Shown one piece after another: positions 1-7,832 of a DNA stretch of 12,308 bases. This DNA is from Stramenopiles sp. TOSAG23-6 (lineage: Eukaryota; Sar), in the NCBI GenBank assembly GCA_900128565.1, contig LT636208.1, positions 1-12,308 on the forward strand, given 5' to 3'. The position numbers and the translations under genes are program-made. Position 1 is the stretch's first letter. Every line of letters begins with the position of its first letter. The notes beneath the pieces are model-generated. The model did no database searches. It worked only from the letters and a program-made list of their open reading frames with translations, and was not told where the DNA came from.

Positions 1-54
1 AATTTTGTACCTAACAATTTTTTTTTTTTTTTGAAATATTTTTCCAAAATACAT
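1..54 (+). other. 3' part of an intron with a CAT end
   Basis: This is the right-hand end of an intron that begins outside the window. It contains the branch-point-like box TACCTAACAA at 8-17, a T run at 18-32, the box GAAATATTTTT at 33-43 and the terminal ACAT at 51-54. The coding frame of the carbamoyl-phosphate synthetase is recognisable from about codon 8 after position 54, and the 55-57 GTA is in that frame. No AG occurs between the branch box and position 54. The last 30 nt closely resemble the end of the intron at 9003-9105, which is unexpected for unrelated introns. The donor is not visible, so the element is assigned by comparison with the complete introns further on. Confidence 0.65.
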
Positions 55-3000
55 GTACGGTTTAATAGTATTGTTACACGAAAAGTTCTCCTAATCGGAT
101 CTGGAGGTTTATCCATTGGACAGGCTGGAGAATTTGATTATTCTGGTTCACAAGCCATCAAAGCTTTGAAAGAAGAAGGAATTGAAGTTGTTCTAATCAA
201 CCCAAATATTGCAACTGTCCAAACCTCAAAAGGCTTAGCCGACCACGTTTATTTTCTCCCTGTGAAACGAAAGTTTGTCCTTGATGTCATCGAAAAGGAA
301 AAGCCTGATTCTATTCTTGTTTCAATGGGTGGACAAACTGCTTTAAATGTGGGTGTTGAAATGTGGAGAGCGGGAGATCTTAAACGATTAGGAATTCGTG
401 TTCTTGGTACTCAAATTGATGCAATTATGGCTACTGAAGATCGTGATGTTTTTGCCCAAAAACTCTCTGAAATTAATGAAAAAGCTGCTCGTTCTATGGC
501 TGCTGAAACTGTTGCTGATGCTGTAAAGGTTGCTGCTGAGATTGGTTACCCTGTGTTAGTCCGTGCAGCATACGCTCTTGGTGGTCTTGGATCTGGCTTT
601 GCAGAGAATGAAACTGAATTGCGTACTCTTGTAAAGAAGGCATTTTCTACTAGTAGTCAAGTTATCATCGATCAAGATTTGCGTGGATGGAAAGAAGTTG
701 AGTATGAAGTTGTTCGTGATTGCAATGATAATTGTGTTACTGTTTGCAATATGGAAAATTTTGATCCTCTTGGAGTTCATACTGGTGATTCTATTGTGGT
801 CGCACCATCACAAACTTTAAGCAATGCTGAATATATGAAACTTCGTGAAGTCGCTATTAAGGTCGTTCGCCACCTTGGTGTAGTTGGTGAATGTAATATT
901 CAATATGCTTTAGATCCTAAATCTGAGCGATACTGTATCATTGAGGTCAATGCGCGGCTCTCACGATCCTCAGCTCTTGCTTCAAAAGCTACTGGATATC
1001 CTCTTGCATATGTTGCTGCGAAATTAGCTCTTGGCAAAGATCTTGTAGCGATTCGTAACTCAGTGACTCGGACGACAACTGCATGCTTTGAGCCTTCTCT
1101 TGATTATGTTGTTGTGAAAATGCCTCGATGGGATCTTAAGAAATTTTCTCGTGTTGATCAATCTATTGGTAGTGCAATGAAATCTGTCGGTGAAGTCATG
1201 GCTATTGGTCGAAAGTTTGAAGAAGTCTTTCAGAAAGCTTTGAGGATGGTTGATGGTGCTTGTACGGGTTTCGGTTCTAAACGATCGCTTGAAGCAATTG
1301 AAAGTCAAACAAAAGAATCCTTAGAGTATGCCTTAAAAAATCCTTGTCCTAGACGCGTGTATCATTTGGCATCTGCTTTTCAACGAGGATATACTCTTGA
1401 ACGATTACATGAGCTTACTCATATTGATCGATGGTTCCTTTCAAAGTTGCGAAATATTCATCAAATGGGAGCGGCTCTTTCCAATCGTTCTTTGAATAGT
1501 CTAACTGCTGGAGAGTTTAAACTCTTAAAATGTCATGGCTTTTCTGATCCTCATATTGCAGAATTGGTTGGTATTACGAACCAGTCTGGATTAGATGGGT
1601 GTGGTCCAAATGGTGGAAGTACTGTACGTTTGATTTTTTTTTCAATTTCGAATTTATTTATTTTTCGTAAGAAATTTCATACCTAACAATTTCTACAAAA
1701 AAATATAATCATTTATTTCATGTACGTACTGCTCGTAAAGCTCTAGGTATTATTCCGTATGTCAAACAAATTGATACCCTTGCTGCTGAATTCCCAGCAC
1801 AAACTAATTATTTGTATATGACGTATAATGGTTCAGAGAACGATTTGACTTTCAATGATGGTGGAGTTGTTGTACTTGGTTGTGGTGCGTATTGTATTGG
1901 TTCATCCGTTGAATTTGATTGGTGTGCAGTTAGTTGTGTCCGCGAAATCCGTGCACAAAAAAAAGAAGCAATTGTCATTAATTTCAATCCAGAAACTGTA
2001 TCAACTGATTATGATGAAAGTGATCGGTTATACTTTGAAGAATTGTCATTAGAACGGGTTCTTGATATATATGAACTCGAAACGGCTGAAGGTGTTGTTG
2101 TATCTGTTGGTGGTCAAATTCCAAACAATCTCTCCACGCCACTTCACACTAATGGTTGTACAGTTCTTGGAACTCCAGTAGAATGCATTGACCGTGCTGA
2201 AGATCGAAACAAGTTTTCAGCAATGCTTGATGAAATTTGTGTAGATCAACCTCGATGGGCTTCACTTACAAGTATTGATGCTGCGCGAACATTCTGTGCT
2301 GAGGTTGGATACCCTGTTCTCGTACGACCTTCATATGTCTTATCTGGTGCTGCTATGCGAGTTGCATCAAATTGGGATCAAATGTCAGAATTTATGAGTA
2401 ATGCTGGGGAAATTAGTCCTGATTATCCCGTTGTCGTATCGGAATTTATTAATGGTGCAAAAGAAATTGAGTTTGATGGTGTCGCTAATAATGGAGAAAT
2501 TCTCAACTATGCTATTTCTGAACATGTTGAAAATGCAGGTGTCCATTCTGGCGATGCAACATTGCTGTTACCGTCACAAAAGTTGTACACCCAAACGAAA
2601 CGTCAAGTTCAGAGAATCGCAAAGAAAATTGCGAAAGCTTTAAACATTTCTGGGCCATTTAATATTCAGTTGATGGCACGAAGTAATGATTTGAAAGTTA
2701 TTGAATGCAATTTACGTGCCAGTCGTACTTTCCCATTTATATCGAAATGTTTCGACCTAAACTTTATTGCACTTGCAACACGTGTCATGCTCGGTCTTCC
2801 TGTAAAACGTTTAAATGTTAATGAAAACGATTTGGACTTTGTTGGTTGCAAAGCTCCCCAGTTCTCTTTCACGCGCTTACAGGGAGCTGATCCAACTACT
2901 GGTGTAGAAATGTCATCTACCGGCGAAGTTGCTTGTTTTGGTGTAGATACTTATCAAGCGTTTCTCATGGCAATTATGTCCGCTGGTTTCAAGTTGCCAG

Positions 3001-3479
3001 CAAATGGTGGTAAAGGCAGTAATGTGTGTCTTTCGATTGGTCCCAAAGATGGCAAGAAAGAGGTTGTTCAATGTGCGCGTACACTTGTTGAATTAGGCTA
3101 TAATATATATGCTACAAGTGGAACTGCTGCATTTTTGAAAGATCACGGTATTCCTTCACAGGTTGTTCGTCGTCCTATGCCTGAACTTCATGAGGGTCGA
3201 AGTGAAAGCATGGATGATTGCGTCAGTGAAGAAGGTGGTAGTGGAAATGTCCTTGACTTGATCAAGGATAATAAGTTTACTCTTGTTGTTGTGATCCCTA
3301 ATGCAACATCCAAGTATAGCTCATCATCTGGATACAAAATGCGTCGTGCTGCTGTTGATTTCAGCGTTCCATTAATTGTAAATATGAAGGTTATGACTCT
3401 ACTCTGCCAATCTCTTAAAAAAGTGAAGAAGTTTGACATTGTCTCTATGGCTGAATTTCATTCGAAACATCGTCTTTAA
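55..3479 (+). CDS. Carbamoyl-phosphate synthetase II, synthetase (large-subunit) part, 5' partial, two exons
   Basis: This enzyme makes carbamoyl phosphate from bicarbonate, glutamine-derived ammonia and two ATP, the first step of pyrimidine synthesis in the cytosol. Coding exons are 55-1623 (523 codons) and 1722-3479 (585 codons plus TAA), joined over a 98-nt intron. The first synthetase half starts at [21 protein letters not shown] and carries [22 protein letters not shown] and the ATP-grasp segment [20 protein letters not shown]. The second half repeats this plan with [47 protein letters not shown] and [14 protein letters not shown]. The C-terminal MGS-like regulatory domain (about 3010-3400) has [18 protein letters not shown] and [10 protein letters not shown]. 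About 1108 residues match a whole large subunit, so any glutamine amidotransferase domain must lie upstream, outside the window. The protein stops after the MGS domain, so it is not fused to dihydroorotase or aspartate transcarbamoylase as animal CAD is. It resembles human CAD closely over its length. Confidence 0.97.
1624..1721 (+). other. Intron in the carbamoyl-phosphate synthetase gene, GT...CAT type
   Basis: The intron is 98 nt and phase 0. Its donor is GTACGT, followed by a T-rich stretch, the branch box ATACCTAACAA at 1679-1689 and the end TTTCAT at 1716-1721. The downstream exon resumes as [12 protein letters not shown], matching the VRxxRxxLGI pattern expected just before the conserved [17 protein letters not shown] segment, so exon sequence must begin at or before 1722. 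No AG exists between the branch box and 1721. The first downstream AG (1739-1740) would remove 19 nt, deleting conserved residues and breaking the frame. The hexamer GTACGT occurs at both 1624-1629 and 1722-1727, so the exact cut is ambiguous by several bases, but no allowed position gives an AG end. Confidence 0.85.
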
Positions 3480-3546
3480 ATTACAAAATTAGTATTTGTA
3501 ATGTTTCGACCATCCCGTTTTTTAATATTTTCGGGGTACAAGAATG

Positions 3547-3552
3547 AATAAA
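3547..3552 (+). terminator. Possible polyadenylation signal for the synthetase gene
   Basis: AATAAA lies about 70 nt after the TAA of the synthetase gene. The hexamer is common by chance in AT-rich DNA, so this is only a positional candidate. Confidence 0.35.
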
Positions 3553-3630
3553 CTACAATCGTAAAAAATAATATTGTTTAATTATAATCAACACTTGTGG
3601 CTCGAAATGAGTATATATATATGGTAACTG

Positions 3631-3636
3631 TTTATT
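3631..3636 (-). terminator. Possible polyadenylation signal for the LRR gene
   Basis: TTTATT on the plus strand reads AATAAA on the minus strand, about 6 nt past the LRR gene's stop codon. It is a positional candidate only, and a chance match is quite possible. Confidence 0.3.
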
Positions 3637-3641
3637 TAACT

Positions 3642-6600
3642 TTACACTAAAAGAGACCTTTTCTTTTGCTTTACTTTTGTCGAAACTTTTCTCGTCTTCA
3701 TTCGTTTATTAGACCCCTGTTTTTGAGGTTTGGATTTCTTCTTTTGCGGAAATCCATTTGCATCAAAAGAAGCTAGAGTATCGCGACCTAATTTATGACC
3801 TCGTATTGTATGTGCCTGATATCTTCCATCTCTCGTCCCTTCTCTTGTCCAACCTCTAGGAGTAGTAAAAAAGGGGTCATTAGATGAAGTTGCCCGCGTT
3901 TCTGTTGAATTGAATACTACAGGGGAATAACGATTTCGTGGTGTGCTTCCTTCCACTGCATCGTTTTCCATTGTTCGTTTTTGCGAAATCATTCTCATCT
4001 TTGTAGCCTCTAGTTGCTTTCTGTGTAGTTTCTGTGCAATCTCTAAGGCTTCTATCCGATTTGTTCCTTCGTCGTATTCAATGTTTTGCTTATTCGATTC
4101 ACCATGAGGGATTTTATCTGGAAAAGTAAGACCAATAATATCAGTATTATTTATGATCTGGGCAGGTCGGCGTTGAAAATCAAGCATTTTCACTTCATCG
4201 TTTTCAGCCAATTGTTGTTTGAGTTTTTTTGATTCCTCTAACTTTAATAGCACAGAATGATCTTCTGCGCCTAGATGAACTCTTTCGTCATGAAGTTCTT
4301 TTTCAGCATTGGCAATTACAATCTCAAGCTCTGTCATTCGATCCAACAGTTGCATTCGTGAAGTGCTGAGGATTCTTTCATCTGCGTTAATACTAGTATA
4401 TTCGTCTACTTCTTTGTATTGGTTTATTCGCGCACGAGACACTGGGCGTGACACTGGGGGTAACCATCTGGCTCTTATATTTGAATAATACTGACTGACA
4501 GGAAACAACCCACCCCCAGTTCGCTGGAATTCTTCATCTACTTTTTCTTTATCTCGAACCCCCCTTGAATTGAGCTGCAACAACTCTTTAATCTCTATCA
4601 TAATAGAAGGGTCTGTTAACTTTGTACTCGGTATATTCAGGTTCGTTAATGATACATTCCTGTGTGCTAAAATTGATCGAAACCAAATGACGCTATCATT
4701 GCTTATACCTGAATTGTTGAACAGATTTAGAGAAACAAGATTTGTATTTCTAACTAGAGCTTCTGCTAACTGTGTCCCTCCAATATCTGTAATTTGATTC
4801 GTGCCCATATCTAATATAGTAAGACTACAATTTGATTTAAGAGCACCAGCTAGATATTGGGTTCCTTCGTCTCCAATACCATTATTAGCCACAAGTAAAG
4901 TTTGGATGGTACTATTCAGTTTCAAGCTACTACCCATAAATACCAAACCTGCATCTCCAATATCATTACGCCTCAGATCCAAGTGTAATAATCCTTTGTT
5001 ATCACGGATAGCACCAGTGAGACTCAAGGCTCCTTCGGAATCAATTGAATTTACCGATAAATCAAGGTGGGTTAAAGAGCGATTCATCCTAATTCCGATA
5101 CTACCTTCTCTAATAGGTCCTTTCCCAATATTATTGCACTGCATAGATAAAGTCTTCAGACCAGTATTATTCCTTAATTGTGCCAAAACATAATTTACAC
5201 CATCGTGTCCAAGTCTATTATCCGATAAATTAATTGAAGTGACACAACTTTGGCAACTTAGAGCATCACCGAGAGCTTTTGCACCTGCAGGGCCGATTAA
5301 ATTACATCGTAAATCTAGAGAAGTTATACGGCAACTATAATAACGCTTCGATAGAATTGTTTCGCCTGGAAGAAGTGTTTTATACAGTGGAAGGATTTGA
5401 GAAAGTGCAATTATACCAGCATCGCCAACCTCATTTAGTGGTATTTGTAAATCTGTAAGACTTTTATTTCTGTATTGCATCATTGTTTCTGCCAATAATT
5501 GTAGACCGTTATTCTTTAAACGTTCGCTTGGTGGAATGCAAAGCTTTACTAAAGACGGATCTTTTTCTCCAAGTCGATGTTTCCACATAGTCCAGAAACC
5601 CCCAACTCCATCAGATGTTGTCGAATGGTACACATGTGAACCACTTTTCGTCTTTACTCTATCATTGGGATTCATGCGTGTTTGTAGCAAATGTTGCGGA
5701 ATATTTGGAATACCAACATCTGTCAATGTAGCTTCCATTGTAGTATTTCTTTGTAAGGATTTCCCTCTTTTTAGTTTTTCATTTTTATTATCCAAGCCTA
5801 ATTTTAACAAAGCCTCTGCTTTTCTATTTAATTCTTCAACCTTTTGGTGCTGAAGATTTCTACATTGTTCTTTCTGTTTTTTCTCGATTTCAAGAGAAAT
5901 ATATTGATTACTGGTATTTTTCACCTCGGTCTGTTTTGCGCTAGCTTTATTAGTTTCATTTACTTCCTCTTCGCCTCTCTTGAAAGACACCTTCGAAAGA
6001 GCATTATCATTACCAACGTGGCCTATTACTCTCTGCCATGTGTCACGATATGGTATTCTCATCTGAACAAACATCGGATCATCTGCCACGGCATTTCGAG
6101 ATTGTGCACCATAACCTGTTCCTAACCGGCTCTGTCGGCCTTCTAATGCTATCCGTTTACGAAGAGCTTTTAAATCTGGTCGAATATTAGATCGTAATAA
6201 TGATCCTTTGAAATAACCTGAAATGTCTTGTTTTATACTCAACTCTTTTTCATTGCGTAATTTTGTTTTCTTATTAAAATCACTTCGTTGACCTTGTTCT
6301 TGCAACCAAACAAAAGATCCTTTTAACTTCCAATGTCTCCAATGTTTGAAGAGAGTGCTTATCATCTCTATAGATTTCAACTTGGATACATTCACTTTGT
6401 TTTTCTTTTTTCGGGATCTTAATTTTTCTTTTTTATTATCATCAGATTTTTTATTTTCAACACCTTCTGTAGATTCCGGATCTGGTATACTAGTAGTTTT
6501 CATATTACCTAAAGCCTCTGCTATTGCATTACTCTGAATCGATGCCAGGTGATCTCGAGCTACACGAGCCCTCTCGGGACAACTTGTTTTCCTTCTTCGT

Positions 6601-7535
6601 TCAAGTTGCTTTTTTTTCATTTTCTTTAAAGCAATTAATCTTTTGTTTTCATGCGCAATTCTAGCTCTCTCATTAGCTTCGGCATCTCTCAAACTTTTCA
6701 TGGAACCACTCTGGGATAATGCTTCAGCTCTACGTCGAGCCGCCTGCCATTTAAGTTTTCGAATTTGTAAACGTCTCAACTCAATCTTTTTTTTATAATA
6801 TAAATCTAAGTTACCATGTGACTCTTCTGTAAAATTCTCCTGATGAATATGTTCATTGATGTTATTGATAACATGATTATTTCGATCACTCAAGGTATTT
6901 TTCTTTGTTGATTTTGATGACTTTCTAGAAAAAGAAGAAGTTAAAGGTTGATTAGAAATCCCACAATTACGGATGCCGCCTAGTTTAAAAGGTCGCAGTT
7001 TCGTTGTTTGTGGAGTTTTTGGTAAGTCGCCAAAGTCTGGTAGAGCTCCAGAAAGAAATGCACCTTTGGTAAAAGGCCTGTTCTGTCTATTATAATTAAC
7101 CATAATCTCATAATTTCCAAGCTGGGCAAATTTATTACTCTCACGGAATTCACCAGAGCAAGTGCTAGAGCTAGTGCTATCAAATATGTTTCCCCCGTCT
7201 GTTTCATCTATGGGATATTTTGATCTTGTCCTTGGTACATTCAATAGTTTTCTCAGTCGCGTGGGAGCTCTTAGTGGCATTATAGTTGTTTTAGTTACAT
7301 GATTGTGGTTATTCCACAATGTAAAGTCAGTTTCGACTGGAAATACTTTAATGGGTACATATTGGTTCTTTGGTGATGGTATCGACGGCATTTGGATATG
7401 TACTTCTGTTATTTCTGGTTCTGTAACACCCGTAGACGCTCTCGTAGAATAAACATTTCTTTCTGGCAATTCGAAATTTTCTAACTTTCCTCTGCCCCCT
7501 ACACTTGCGAGAGGGGCGGGTGCTGATAAAAACAT
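3642..7535 (-). CDS. Leucine-rich-repeat protein with coiled coils, 1297 residues, intronless
   Basis: This is a single uninterrupted frame from ATG at 7535 to TAA at 3642. Residues 1-235 are low-complexity and probably disordered. Residues 240-320 are a very basic helical segment rich in R, K and A. Residues 545-600 are another charged helix. About 690-985 is a block of roughly nine ribonuclease-inhibitor-type LRRs, for example LTSLDL-like units followed by N.IG..GA..L; clear ones are ITSLDLRCNLIGPAGAKAL, LTHLDLSVNSIDSEGALSL and LLHLDLRRNDIGDAGLVFM. Residues 1055-1120 and 1160-1195 look like coiled coil. The tail (1264-1294) is almost all K, R, S and Q. No signal peptide or membrane segment is visible. 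LRRs of this type bind proteins, and similar protist proteins are often axonemal or cytoskeletal, but that role is inference. The gene is divergent from the AIR9-like gene and, unlike both plus-strand genes, carries none of the CAT introns. Confidence 0.93.
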   Translation of the reverse strand: MFLSAPAPLASVGGRGKLENFELPERNVYSTRASTGVTEPEITEVHIQMPSIPSPKNQYVPIKVFPVETDFTLWNNHNHVTKTTIMPLRAPTRLRKLLNVPRTRSKYPIDETDGGNIFDSTSSSTCSGEFRESNKFAQLGNYEIMVNYNRQNRPFTKGAFLSGALPDFGDLPKTPQTTKLRPFKLGGIRNCGISNQPLTSSFSRKSSKSTKKNTLSDRNNHVINNINEHIHQENFTEESHGNLDLYYKKKIELRRLQIRKLKWQAARRRAEALSQSGSMKSLRDAEANERARIAHENKRLIALKKMKKKQLERRRKTSCPERARVARDHLASIQSNAIAEALGNMKTTSIPDPESTEGVENKKSDDNKKEKLRSRKKKNKVNVSKLKSIEMISTLFKHWRHWKLKGSFVWLQEQGQRSDFNKKTKLRNEKELSIKQDISGYFKGSLLRSNIRPDLKALRKRIALEGRQSRLGTGYGAQSRNAVADDPMFVQMRIPYRDTWQRVIGHVGNDNALSKVSFKRGEEEVNETNKASAKQTEVKNTSNQYISLEIEKKQKEQCRNLQHQKVEELNRKAEALLKLGLDNKNEKLKRGKSLQRNTTMEATLTDVGIPNIPQHLLQTRMNPNDRVKTKSGSHVYHSTTSDGVGGFWTMWKHRLGEKDPSLVKLCIPPSERLKNNGLQLLAETMMQYRNKSLTDLQIPLNEVGDAGIIALSQILPLYKTLLPGETILSKRYYSCRITSLDLRCNLIGPAGAKALGDALSCQSCVTSINLSDNRLGHDGVNYVLAQLRNNTGLKTLSMQCNNIGKGPIREGSIGIRMNRSLTHLDLSVNSIDSEGALSLTGAIRDNKGLLHLDLRRNDIGDAGLVFMGSSLKLNSTIQTLLVANNGIGDEGTQYLAGALKSNCSLTILDMGTNQITDIGGTQLAEALVRNTNLVSLNLFNNSGISNDSVIWFRSILAHRNVSLTNLNIPSTKLTDPSIMIEIKELLQLNSRGVRDKEKVDEEFQRTGGGLFPVSQYYSNIRARWLPPVSRPVSRARINQYKEVDEYTSINADERILSTSRMQLLDRMTELEIVIANAEKELHDERVHLGAEDHSVLLKLEESKKLKQQLAENDEVKMLDFQRRPAQIINNTDIIGLTFPDKIPHGESNKQNIEYDEGTNRIEALEIAQKLHRKQLEATKMRMISQKRTMENDAVEGSTPRNRYSPVVFNSTETRATSSNDPFFTTPRGWTREGTRDGRYQAHTIRGHKLGRDTLASFDANGFPQKKKSKPQKQGSNKRMKTRKVSTKVKQKKRSLLV

Positions 7536-7737
7536 AGTAATCGAGTCACCAAACTGATACAGTAGTGTGAGACTAATACTACTAATCTAGAAACCAGGGA
7601 CCAATGATATCATAAACAAATTATGGTTACCGGAGGTAGTATATTTACACGACTAGCTACTGTAAGACTTAGGTATAAGGTAGTACGTATCTTTTTACAG
7701 TTTCAAATTCAATCAGTTTTTTGAAGCTGTCAAAAAA
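7536..7737. promoter_or_regulatory. Divergent intergenic (bidirectional promoter) region
   Basis: About 200 nt separate the start of the LRR gene on the minus strand from the first ATG (uORF) of the AIR9-like gene on the plus strand, so both promoters must lie here or overlap the genes. I see no clear TATA box or repeated element. A small inverted repeat AGTAGT/ACTACT sits at 7561-7566 and 7578-7583 with an 11-nt loop, which may be chance. Confidence 0.5.
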
Positions 7738-7818
7738 ATGGATGACGTTCGGTTGATGTTTTCGAAGTTTCGCGTTGCAGTACGAGACGAGACTCGAGAG
7801 GACCTCGTTTTACTTTGA
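7738..7818 (+). other. Short upstream ORF (26 codons) before the AIR9-like gene
   Basis: An ATG at 7738, preceded by a run of seven A, opens a 26-codon frame (beginning MDDVRLMFSKFRVAV) that ends at TGA 7816-7818, 14 nt before the ATG chosen for the main gene and in a different frame. Its composition is balanced and protein-like rather than AT-driven. It could be a regulatory uORF. It could also be the true N-terminus, joined by an unseen splice or lost by a frameshift. I see no branch box to support a splice here. Confidence 0.35.
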
Positions 7819-7832
7819 TCAAATTATTGAGT

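Larger units (their letters stand above)
3480..3641. other. Convergent 3' spacer between the synthetase and LRR genes
   Basis: This is 162 nt of AT-rich DNA where two genes meet tail to tail. It holds an AATAAA on the plus strand and one on the minus strand. No other gene, RNA or repeat is visible, apart from a short TA run near 3610-3622. Confidence 0.8.

Noticed and set aside
31-54. Start of the long synthetase frame at a TTG within the T-rich segment
   Set aside because: This is intron sequence that happens to be open. The family homology starts a few codons after position 54, and the segment has the same branch box and CAT end as the other introns.
4801-5193. 130-codon plus-strand frame inside the LRR gene
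   Set aside because: It is antisense to the LRR block, with the periodicity imposed by the repeats; nothing in it resembles a known protein.
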